A DNA stretch of 30,837 nt from Eutrophocola sp965662685 (GTDB taxonomy: Bacteria > Pseudomonadota > Gammaproteobacteria > Pseudomonadales > Pseudohongiellaceae), in contig CBFIIQ010000039.1 of NCBI GenBank assembly GCA_965662685.1, positions 1 through 30,837 of the forward strand, written 5' to 3'. Below the pieces are notes generated by a model that made no database searches, was not told the origin of the DNA, and worked only from the letters and a program-made list of their open reading frames with translations. This document shows, piece after piece, positions 24,226 to 30,837 of this stretch (the first letter of the stretch is position 1; every line of letters starts with the position of its first letter). The translations under genes were made by a program, and so were the position numbers.

Positions 24226-24801
24226 ATGAATGACACTGTTTTTTGTCCTTTTCATCCTCGAAATGAAGCCACATTAATCTGTAGCATCTGTAACAGACCC
24301 ATGTGTGAGCATTGCAATGCCGCCTCGGCAAACAATGCACCTGTATGTCGCTCCTGCCCAGGTAAAGTTGCGAAGAGTGACAGCGAATCCTATAAGCAAA
24401 GACAGAAGCAGCATGATTTGGCTGAAGCGCAAAAGCTGGAAGCCGCTTTGCGAAAAAAGAACGGCAGTAAAAAAGTACAGTATGCGATTATCGTTATTGC
24501 TCTGTTCATTATCCCACTACAGCTATTGTTTTCTGATTCTTCCACCTCGGAAGTTACTATTAATTTCAGCGATCAACTCGAAGTCGAGGATCAATGTATT
24601 TTTCTTCTATTTGATATAGGCGAAAAACTGCAGGAAGGATCATTGCCTGAGCCAGGCACAAGTTGCCCCGGAGTTATTACGCCAGTAGCAATTCAGCAGA
24701 CATCTGATGATATTGTTGTATCTATTGTAAATCCGGAACGATTTGGCTACTCAAGCATGCAGGTCAGTCAAAATAACCCAATACCATTACTTGTTGATTA
24801 A
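24226..24801 (+). CDS. Zinc-ribbon/B-box-like single-pass membrane protein, function unknown
   Basis: 191 residues. The first 44 hold eight potential zinc ligands in a B-box-like order: C7, H10, C19, C22, C27, C30, C41 and C44. A charged Gln/Lys/Glu-rich helix follows at ~50-80. One membrane segment is at about 84-103 (VQYAIIVIALFIIPLQLLF). The remaining ~88 residues should face the periplasm and include Cys124 and Cys147, which could pair. By the positive-inside rule the zinc domain is cytoplasmic. No enzymatic motif was recognised. The stop lies nine bases before the pilin start and the sigma-54 site lies upstream, so it is probably the first gene of the pilin operon and perhaps an assembly or anchoring factor; this role is inferred only from position. 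Confidence 0.75.
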   Translation: MNDTVFCPFHPRNEATLICSICNRPMCEHCNAASANNAPVCRSCPGKVAKSDSESYKQRQKQHDLAEAQKLEAALRKKNGSKKVQYAIIVIALFIIPLQLLFSDSSTSEVTINFSDQLEVEDQCIFLLFDIGEKLQEGSLPEPGTSCPGVITPVAIQQTSDDIVVSIVNPERFGYSSMQVSQNNPIPLLVD

Positions 24802-24810
24802 GGGATTTCC

Positions 24811-25557
24811 ATGGGCAACGGGAATAAATTGTATTTATATCGAAGTGAAGGATTTACTATTCTTGAACTAGTGACAGTAATCGCAGTCATCGGCATACTT
24901 TCCAGCGTGGCATTGCCGTCATATCAATCTTACTTTAGTAAGGCACGGGTAGGATTGGCTATTGATTATATGTCAGGCATTATTTCACAGACCACTATTG
25001 ATCTGCAGACCAAAGGTAATGTAGATAACCCCAAGCCAAGTAGTGAGCCTTTGGAATTTCTCCAGTGTTTGACCATAGAGGTTTATGAGAATGCAGAGGG
25101 GGAATGCACAGATGTATATATAGAAGCATGGCCCAACAATGCTTTTGCAGATAATATAACATTAGGCACAACCCGCATGCTGGTATTCAATGGAACCACT
25201 AATAATTCCGGCTCTGTAGAGTGGAGATGTGGGCCATACCGAAATGCCAGCCAAAATATAGATGCCAGCTTGCTACCGTCGAGCTGTAAAGAAAATATAA
25301 CAGAGCCCAAGGGGAAAAAATGTCTTGATGCCGCGGCAAGAAGCCTGAATACCGCCTGCCGGATAGGCAAAACGAGTAATAGCAACAGCGATAGCAGTAA
25401 CAGCAACGGCAGTAGCAGCTTAAGTAGCAGCGGCAACGGCAGTAGTAGCTTAAGTAGCAGCAGCAACGGCAACAGTAGTGATAATGAAAGTAAGGACAAG
25501 AAGGACAAAAAAAGTGATAAAAATGACAGCAAGGCAGTAAGACTGAGAGATAAGTAG
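24811..25557 (+). CDS. Type IV pilin-like protein with Ser/Asn-rich and Lys/Asp-rich tail
   Basis: 248 residues. A 14-residue leader ends in Gly14 before F15-T-I-L-E19, so a prepilin peptidase should cut at G/F and Glu is at mature position 5. The hydrophobic helix LVTVIAVIGILSSVALPSY follows. The globular part to ~185 has six Cys (86, 99, 140, 159, 171, 183), and C140-C159 (WRCGPY ... LPSSCK) fits the D-region disulfide of major pilins. From ~189 the chain is Ser/Asn/Gly-rich, then from ~227 Lys/Asp-rich (KDKKDKKSDKND), an unusual extension. The stop precedes the ATPase TTG start by eight bases. It may be a pilus subunit or a pseudopilin; which pilus it belongs to is unknown. Confidence 0.88.
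   Translation: MGNGNKLYLYRSEGFTILELVTVIAVIGILSSVALPSYQSYFSKARVGLAIDYMSGIISQTTIDLQTKGNVDNPKPSSEPLEFLQCLTIEVYENAEGECTDVYIEAWPNNAFADNITLGTTRMLVFNGTTNNSGSVEWRCGPYRNASQNIDASLLPSSCKENITEPKGKKCLDAAARSLNTACRIGKTSNSNSDSSNSNGSSSLSSSGNGSSSLSSSSNGNSSDNESKDKKDKKSDKNDSKAVRLRDK
25408..25467 (+). repeat. Tandem 30-bp coding repeat in the pilin tail
   Basis: Two head-to-tail 30-base units (25408-25437, 25438-25467) differ at two positions and encode GSSSLSSSGN and GSSSLSSSSN. A partial third unit follows. The period is a multiple of three, so gain or loss of units would keep the frame and change tail length. Confidence 0.8.
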
Positions 25558-25565
25558 AGTAAACC

Positions 25566-27467
25566 TTGAATACAACCCCCATTAGCAACCAACATGTAAA
25601 TCCAGTAATAGATTTTCAGCCACCCCCTTTTACTTTTTTAAAAGAGCGCTTTGAGTATGGCAATACTCATGTACGCATTGCTCACATCAATGGCAGCGAG
25701 CTGGAAGGAAAACTGCTTAAATTTGATATCAGCGAAGAGATTCTGCAAGTTCTTGACCCTGAATCAGAACAATGCAGAGAGTTTTCCATCGCTGAGCTCA
25801 AGTCTATATTGCTGCTGACACCCTACTTCATTGCCGACCCGGATGAAAACGCTCCCGGAAAGGTACAACAGCTCTCTATCGAAGAAAATTCCAGACCATT
25901 TCATATCAATTTTAATGACGGTAGTGAAAAAAGCGGCATAACCATTGGCTCGCGAATTGACAAGCTGGGCATCCATTTCTATGAATACCGAAAAGAGAAT
26001 AATTCAGAATACGAGCACCAATGCTTTCATTTCTTCACACCAAAGTCTTCAATCGTAGACTATGAAATAGGAGACAAAATTGGCTCGGTGCTGGTCAATC
26101 AAAACAATATTTCAGAAGGCGATTTGAGTAGCGCGCTGACAGATTTGCACAGCAAGAAGAAGGCCAAGATAGGCGAGTACCTGCTCTCAAACCAGGTTGT
26201 TGACACCAAAGCACTTGAACTTTCCCTGGAACGACAGAAAAGTATGCCAAATCTTCGACTCGGCGAAATACTGCTATCCGAAGACCTGATAACCGAATCA
26301 CAGCTGGATTTTGCGCTTAAAGAACAAAAATCCCATGTGAAAATGCCGCTTGGGGAACTATTGATCGGCAAAGGACTAATTGACCGCAAGCAGTTGCAAA
26401 AAAGCCTGGCAAAAAAACTTGGCATTCCCCTGGTAGATTTGCAGGAATATGTCATTGACCCCGACCTGCTGAAACAAATGCCTGTTTCCATTGTATTCAA
26501 ATACAGCGTCATACCCCTGGATGAATACGAAGACAAGCTGGTTGTGGCAATAGAAAACCCCCTGGATTGGCAGGCATTGGATACCATCCGTTTTGCCGTT
26601 AATCGAAATATTGATGCAGTAATGGCAAGCCATGAAGACATTGCCTGGGCCCTTCAATTCTATTTCTCCAGCGATGATCTGGATCACGAAGAAATAAGTC
26701 TGGGCGACCTTGAAAGCGAGGACAACAGCCATTACGACATCCACGAATTTACCAAAGTAGAAACCAGTGCTGTCACAGAAAATATAGTTGTACGTATCGT
26801 TAACAAAATAATTATTGATGCCTACCGACAGAAAGCTTCAGACGTGCATATTGAACCCGGCGTTGGGCAAAACTACGTGATGGTTCGTTTCAGAAAAGAC
26901 GGAATACTTTCGGAATATTATCGTTTTCCTGCCAAATACAGTGCAGCAATTATTTCGAGAATCAAAGTCATGGCGCATCTTGATATTTCCATGCGTTTCA
27001 AACCCCAGGATGGGAAAATATTTTTCAAACAGTTCAATGATCTTGATATAGAACTTCGTGTCGCAACAATCCCTACCGTTGGCAATACTGAAGATGTGGT
27101 AATCAGAATTTTGGCAACTGGCAAAAGTATTCCCATAACCGGCATCGGGCTGAGTATAGAAGACCTTGATAACACACTTGATCTGACATCGAAAAACCAT
27201 GGCCTTTTCCTGGTGTGCGGACCAACCGGCTCGGGAAAAACAACCACGTTACATTCTGTGCTGGGCAGCCTGAACTCCAGTGAAAAGAAAATCTGGACAG
27301 CAGAAGACCCTGTAGAAATAACTCAACCGGGCTTAAGACAGGTCCCGGTTAATGAAAAAGTAGGCTTGTCATTTGCCAAGGTCATGCGCGCATTCCTGCG
27401 GGCCGACCCGGACATCATTATGATCGGGGAAATCCGCGACACAGAAACAGCTGATATTGCCATTTAA
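25566..27467 (+). CDS. PilB/GspE-type pilus assembly ATPase, N-terminal part up to a frameshift
   Basis: 633 residues of what should be an 816-residue ATPase (25566-28017 after removing one base). Residues ~20-165 are two small beta-rich segments, each starting with a short hydrophilic loop (INGSELEGKL; FNDGSEKSGI); they were not recognised. Residues 171-290 are four MshEN-like units of exactly 30 residues. The ATPase core shows ASDVHIEPG (424-432), Walker A CGPTGSGKTT (551-560), the Asp box WTAEDPVEI (577-585) and Walker B ADPDIIMIGEIRD (613-625). The frame stops at TAA 27465-27467, after ADIAI. Start is TTG 25566; there is no in-frame ATG near the beginning. Without the C-terminal part the enzyme would lack its His box and zinc knuckle. 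Confidence 0.88.
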   Translation: MNTTPISNQHVNPVIDFQPPPFTFLKERFEYGNTHVRIAHINGSELEGKLLKFDISEEILQVLDPESEQCREFSIAELKSILLLTPYFIADPDENAPGKVQQLSIEENSRPFHINFNDGSEKSGITIGSRIDKLGIHFYEYRKENNSEYEHQCFHFFTPKSSIVDYEIGDKIGSVLVNQNNISEGDLSSALTDLHSKKKAKIGEYLLSNQVVDTKALELSLERQKSMPNLRLGEILLSEDLITESQLDFALKEQKSHVKMPLGELLIGKGLIDRKQLQKSLAKKLGIPLVDLQEYVIDPDLLKQMPVSIVFKYSVIPLDEYEDKLVVAIENPLDWQALDTIRFAVNRNIDAVMASHEDIAWALQFYFSSDDLDHEEISLGDLESEDNSHYDIHEFTKVETSAVTENIVVRIVNKIIIDAYRQKASDVHIEPGVGQNYVMVRFRKDGILSEYYRFPAKYSAAIISRIKVMAHLDISMRFKPQDGKIFFKQFNDLDIELRVATIPTVGNTEDVVIRILATGKSIPITGIGLSIEDLDNTLDLTSKNHGLFLVCGPTGSGKTTTLHSVLGSLNSSEKKIWTAEDPVEITQPGLRQVPVNEKVGLSFAKVMRAFLRADPDIIMIGEIRDTETADIAI

Positions 27468-28017
27468 AGCTTCTCTGACCGGACACCTGGTATTATCTAC
27501 CCTGCATACCAACAGTGCTGTTGATACTATCGTGCGTCTGCTTGAAATGGGCATGGATGAATTTAATTTTGCAGACGCGCTGCTCGGGGTACTGTCCCAA
27601 CGCCTGATACGAACATTATGCGCTTCCTGCAAAACCGCCTACACACCGGACCCGGCGGATCTGAACATGCTTGCCATGGAGTATTGCAGAATCAGTTCCG
27701 GAGAACTGGACGTCACCCGGGATGTTGTTGATGCCCAAATCGATCGGTGGAAACAGGATTTTTTCCACGGCAGGAATATCACCCTCTTCAAGCCCTCCGG
27801 CTGCAAGGAATGTCTTGATACCGGGTATCGTGGCCGCATGAGTGTATATGAACTACTCACTGCCACGACTGAAGTCAAGAAACTGATACTTCGAAAAGCG
27901 ACAAGCCACGAAATATTATCTGTGGCCCTGTCCCTTGAGATGAAAACCATCATGCAGGACGGCATAATTAAAGTGATCAGGGGTTTTACTGATTACGCTC
28001 AGGTACGCATGCTGTAA
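27457..28017 (+). CDS. PilB/GspE-type pilus assembly ATPase, C-terminal part after the frameshift
   Basis: Continues the ATPase in the +1 frame. The expected family sequence ADIAI-KASLTGHLVLSTLHTN is restored if one T of the ATTT at 27462-27465 is removed, which points to a single extra base. The visible part has the His box LSTLHTNSA, the QRL(I)RTLCASC segment and the four-Cys zinc site (CASC at corrected residues 685-688, CKEC at 746-749), followed by GYRGRMSVYELL, all typical of PilB/GspE. The TTG at 27457 is unlikely to be a true start. Read as one gene the protein is 816 residues with no missing motif. Confidence 0.85.
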   Translation: MPFKASLTGHLVLSTLHTNSAVDTIVRLLEMGMDEFNFADALLGVLSQRLIRTLCASCKTAYTPDPADLNMLAMEYCRISSGELDVTRDVVDAQIDRWKQDFFHGRNITLFKPSGCKECLDTGYRGRMSVYELLTATTEVKKLILRKATSHEILSVALSLEMKTIMQDGIIKVIRGFTDYAQVRML

Positions 28018-28047
28018 AACTTATCAATAATTACAGACTATAAAAAT

Positions 28048-29163
28048 ATGACCCAATCATTCATCTGGACCAAAGATTTTGAAACAGGGCTGCAGACAGT
28101 CGACAAACAACACCATCATCTGATCGACTTGATCAACCAATTTAGTAACAGCGTTGTGAACCAGTCTGTCTCTGCGAAAACTTCTGCCAATCTGTTCAAT
28201 GAGCTCAAGGACTACACCCATTATCATTTCTCGGAAGAAGAGAAAGTTATGGAGTCTGCAGGCTTGTATTCCGATGCCATTATTAACCACAAGCAAATTC
28301 ATGATGAATTTATCGGCAAAATAAAATTAATGGAAAACCAGCTGAATCTTGAAGATATAAATCATTGTGAAATCATGCTGGATTTTTTATATCAGTGGCT
28401 CGGCCATCATATTCTTGGTGAAGATCAGAGAATGGCCAGGCAATTGACGGCCATTCACAAGGGTATTGCGGCAAAGCAAGCTTACCTCGAGGAAGAGGAA
28501 AACAGAAAACAGGATAGCGTTGAACCCTTGTTACAGGCACTCAGCAGAATGCTGGATTTGGTTACAGACAAAAATACAGAAATGAATGAAATTAACCTGC
28601 ACCTGGAAGAAGTGGTTAAAGAGCGAACCCATGAACTGGAAATAGCCAACGAAAAATTAACGGAAATTTCCCTGACCGATGTGTTGACCGGCCTGCCCAA
28701 TCGCCGTCACACCATGATGAAACTGAACGAATACTGGCAGGCAAATAATGCCAGTGAAGAGTCACTGAGCTGCATGATGATTGATGCGGATCATTTCAAG
28801 GAAGTAAATGATACCTATGGCCATGATGCCGGTGATATCGTACTGCGAGAAATCAGTAAAACCCTTGCACACTCGGTCAGAAATGATGATTTTGTTGCCC
28901 GCCTGGGCGGGGACGAGTTTTTCATCATCTGCCCAAATACCACCTTGCAGGACTGCCTGGGACTTGCGGATAAGGTCCTGCAGCGAGTAAAGGCTCTTTC
29001 TGTCAGTACCGGAGATGGTGCCTGGAAAGGCAGCGTCAGTATTGGCGTCGCTGAAAGAAAAGCCACTATGCCCATTCCTGAAGATTTAATGAAATGTTCC
29101 GATGACAGCGTGTATAAAGCAAAGGATGCCGGAAAGGGCTGTGTCCAGACAGTGCAGATATAA
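28048..29163 (+). CDS. Bacteriohemerythrin-GGDEF diguanylate cyclase
   Basis: A 371-residue two-domain protein. The N-terminal hemerythrin domain (~5-135) has all seven expected di-iron ligands: H22, H60, E64, H81, H85, H121 and D126. A coiled-coil linker runs ~145-205 (VTDKNTEMNEINLHLEEVVKERTHELE). The GGDEF domain (~208-370) starts LTDVLTGLPNRR, has IDADHFKEVNDTYGHDAGD, the active site GGDEF at 287-291 and the RxxD inhibitory site R278-N-D-D281 at the usual five-residue distance. It should therefore make c-di-GMP in an oxygen- or redox-dependent way with product inhibition. It begins 30 bases after the ATPase stop, so co-transcription is likely. No ribosome binding site stands out. Confidence 0.93.
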   Translation: MTQSFIWTKDFETGLQTVDKQHHHLIDLINQFSNSVVNQSVSAKTSANLFNELKDYTHYHFSEEEKVMESAGLYSDAIINHKQIHDEFIGKIKLMENQLNLEDINHCEIMLDFLYQWLGHHILGEDQRMARQLTAIHKGIAAKQAYLEEEENRKQDSVEPLLQALSRMLDLVTDKNTEMNEINLHLEEVVKERTHELEIANEKLTEISLTDVLTGLPNRRHTMMKLNEYWQANNASEESLSCMMIDADHFKEVNDTYGHDAGDIVLREISKTLAHSVRNDDFVARLGGDEFFIICPNTTLQDCLGLADKVLQRVKALSVSTGDGAWKGSVSIGVAERKATMPIPEDLMKCSDDSVYKAKDAGKGCVQTVQI

Positions 29164-29187
29164 AGTACAGGCGCCCTTAAGTCCCAA

Positions 29188-29204
29188 ACTGGTGCATGAC
29201 CAGT
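29188..29204. repeat. Short perfect inverted repeat between two genes
   Basis: ACTGGT (29188-29193) and ACCAGT (29199-29204) flank a five-base spacer in the 228-base gap before the KaiC-like gene. No T-run follows, so it is more likely an operator-like site or chance than a terminator. No gene was seen in the rest of this gap. Confidence 0.35.
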
Positions 29205-29391
29205 CCTTCCCGCCACTGCTTATAATTGGCAGCTCGTGTCATTGGCCAACTGCTTCCTCGATCCGCTTTAAGCACTTTCTTGTTAAATTCCGGGCCATTA
29301 TTTGTTTTTTTCAAAACAACAGTTATATAATTTTCCGGCTCCAACGATAAAGCGATCCATAAAAATTTCCTGAAACAAGCAAGGTGAGCAC

Positions 29392-30837
29392 GTGAACACG
29401 ACAAGCAAAAGCCGTGGATCGAAAAAAAAAAGCCCCCGCTCCAGAACAAAACCTGCCCCCATTTTTAGCGCAATATCCAATAATCTAATCATCAGTTCCG
29501 GCATCAAAGGCCTGGACAACATTCTGCACGGGGGATACACCAAGGGCCAGGTCAGCCTGATCCGCGGCAATAGCGGCACAGGTAAATCCATGTTTGCCAT
29601 GCTGTTTGCTCTGGATAAGGCGGAGCAGAATACGAAAGTCGTCTTTGCCAGCTTCGATGAATCAATAATAGCGCTTGAAAAGCACGTTGCTAATAAATCG
29701 ACCCTGAAAAACATACACTTTCTGGACTTTACAGCCGCCCCGGAGATGATCCAGTCCGGCTCCAATGCCGTGGATATCACTGGTTTAATGATCAGAATTG
29801 AGTACGCCATAAAGTCAGTTGGCGCAAAAATACTGGTAATGGATGCCTTTGATGCCATGCTGTTAAGCTTTGAAAATGCCGGCATGGTTCACCGCGAAGT
29901 TCACAAGGTATTTCGTTGGTGCCGTCATCACGGCGTTACTTTATTGGCAACCTCGGGAAATCCCAGGGGCTATGAAAGTTCATCGGATGTCATGGATTAC
30001 GCCAGCGATTGCACCATATTGCTTCAGCAAATTATGGAAAATGGCCTGATGACCCGCAAGCTAAGGGTTATGAAGTTCCGCGGTCGTCCCCATGGGACCA
30101 ATGAATATCCATTCAACATAGATGACCAGGGCATTTCGGTTTTACCTGTTACCGATACAGCCCTGACTGCCAAACCGCAACTCAAGCGCTTTAAAACCAA
30201 TATAACGCAACTGGACAAAATGCTGGGTGGACAGGGTCTTTTACTAAACAGCATCACCATGATATCCGGTCAAAGTGGCTCTGGAAAATCGCTACTGACA
30301 TACAACATGGTGACCAGTGCGCTTTCAGAGGGACACAGGGTACTGTATGTCTCCTTTGAAGAAGCTCCAGAACAAATCAAAAGAAATGCCAAGCTGTTCG
30401 GTGATAATTTTTCGCCCTTTTTAAAGAGTAAAACTTTATCGATATTCTCCATAAGATCCGTTGAACTTGGCATGGAACAACATGTCATGGCCATCCTGAA
30501 AGCAGTAAAATCATTTGACGCCAACTTTGTGTTTATAGATCCAATTAGCTCTCTCAGCGATCTAGGAGATTCCCGGGCCTTTAAAAATGTTACTTTGCGT
30601 TTGACTCATGCCTTGAAACAAAAAGGCCTCACGGTTGTAATGACAGAGCTGCAAACAGACAGCCAGGGAAATATGTCGGTATTAAATATCAGTTCCATTG
30701 CAGATACCTGGATAAGGCTCATATTGGACGAAAGCGATGGCACGATTCGAAGATTGATCAAGATTCATAAAAGCCGTGGCAATCTCAGCACCAACCAGGT
30801 TCATGAAGTAACACTCTCGAAGAATGGGCTTTCGATA
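29392..30837 (+). CDS. KaiC-like double-domain RecA-family ATPase, 5' part
   Basis: The frame is open from GTG 29392 to the last base of the window (482 residues visible, no stop). A basic tail (~1-22) precedes two KaiC domains. Domain 1 has ISSGIKGLDNILHGGYTKGQ, Walker A GNSGTGKS (59-66), FASFDES where KaiC normally has two Glu, and Walker B LVMDAFD (148-154). Domain 2 has ITQLDKMLGG, Walker A GQSGSGKS (293-300), YVSFEEAPEQI with the Glu pair at 323-324, and FIDPISSL. The late LNISSIADT aligns with the KaiC phosphorylation-site segment, giving Ser434-Ser435. The start region includes a run of ten A (29420-29429). Heterotrophic KaiC-like proteins usually partner signalling proteins rather than a full clock. 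Confidence 0.9.
   Translation, partial: MNTTSKSRGSKKKSPRSRTKPAPIFSAISNNLIISSGIKGLDNILHGGYTKGQVSLIRGNSGTGKSMFAMLFALDKAEQNTKVVFASFDESIIALEKHVANKSTLKNIHFLDFTAAPEMIQSGSNAVDITGLMIRIEYAIKSVGAKILVMDAFDAMLLSFENAGMVHREVHKVFRWCRHHGVTLLATSGNPRGYESSSDVMDYASDCTILLQQIMENGLMTRKLRVMKFRGRPHGTNEYPFNIDDQGISVLPVTDTALTAKPQLKRFKTNITQLDKMLGGQGLLLNSITMISGQSGSGKSLLTYNMVTSALSEGHRVLYVSFEEAPEQIKRNAKLFGDNFSPFLKSKTLSIFSIRSVELGMEQHVMAILKAVKSFDANFVFIDPISSLSDLGDSRAFKNVTLRLTHALKQKGLTVVMTELQTDSQGNMSVLNISSIADTWIRLILDESDGTIRRLIKIHKSRGNLSTNQVHEVTLSKNGLSI

Noticed and set aside
25083..25595. Long - strand open frame (170 aa, Leu-rich) opposite the pilin gene
   Set aside because: It is the antisense image of the Ser/Asn-codon repeats (AGC/AGT read as Leu codons), with no start signal, and the + strand pilin has clear family motifs.
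27450..27470. Programmed frameshift in the ATPase
   Set aside because: The site ATT-TAA-A is not a known slippery sequence, no upstream Shine-Dalgarno-like stimulator or downstream hairpin stands out, and the family is not known for recoding; a sequencing error or mutation is simpler.
29420..29429. Phase-variable poly-A tract at the start of the KaiC-like gene
   Set aside because: Ten A residues encoding Lys codons are common in basic tails; there is no evidence for length variation from one sequence.

Overview
The window reads as a stretch of chromosome from a heterotrophic, probably aquatic gammaproteobacterium. The evidence is RdgC, a DeaD/CsdA-type helicase with a DbpA-like tail, several secreted or lipidated hydrolases, REP-type palindromes and a type IV pilus-like ATPase with MshEN-like repeats. 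GC looks moderate and falls visibly in the right third. No rRNA, complete tRNA, CRISPR array, transposase or phage gene was seen. The species cannot be named from the sequence alone.

Left part (1-4104): the end of a cyclase (kynurenine formamidase-like) gene, a fumarylacetoacetate hydrolase-family gene, a small cupin and a glutathione transferase on the + strand face an FAD-dependent aromatic monooxygenase on the - strand. Together they look like a small aromatic-compound catabolic set.

Middle part (4317-13846): mostly exported proteins. These are an M13 metallopeptidase lipoprotein, an outer-membrane beta-barrel protein, a gamma-glutamyltransferase, a polysaccharide deacetylase lipoprotein, a large secreted protein of unknown function on the - strand, and a secreted metallo-beta-lactamase-fold protein. 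A 15-bp bidirectional terminator hairpin separates the deacetylase from the convergent secreted protein. Next comes an inverted pair of REP palindromes (REPIN-like) at 13889-14034, then a SulP anion transporter, a DEAD-box helicase, an overlapping N-formylglutamate amidohydrolase/transglutaminase pair and rdgC. Four exact 21-bp-spaced direct repeats lie just upstream of rdgC. A TrhA/hemolysin III-like membrane protein is divergent from rdgC.

Right part (21709-30837): signalling and pilus genes. A four-PAS HD-GYP protein (predicted c-di-GMP phosphodiesterase) is divergent from a run of + strand genes: a zinc-ribbon/B-box-like single-pass membrane protein, a type IV pilin with a long Ser/Asn then Lys/Asp tail, a PilB/GspE-like ATPase with four exact 30-residue MshEN-like repeats, a bacteriohemerythrin-GGDEF diguanylate cyclase, and a KaiC-like double-domain ATPase cut by the window end. 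A strong sigma-54 promoter candidate stands before the zinc-ribbon gene. The ATPase is split by a one-base frameshift just after Walker B.

The most interesting hypothesis is a compact c-di-GMP-tuned pilin/ATPase module: an oxygen- or redox-sensing cyclase and a PAS/HD-GYP phosphodiesterase flank an ATPase whose repeats resemble a c-di-GMP-binding fold, with a KaiC-like protein alongside. The layout is visible in the sequence; the functional link is inference.
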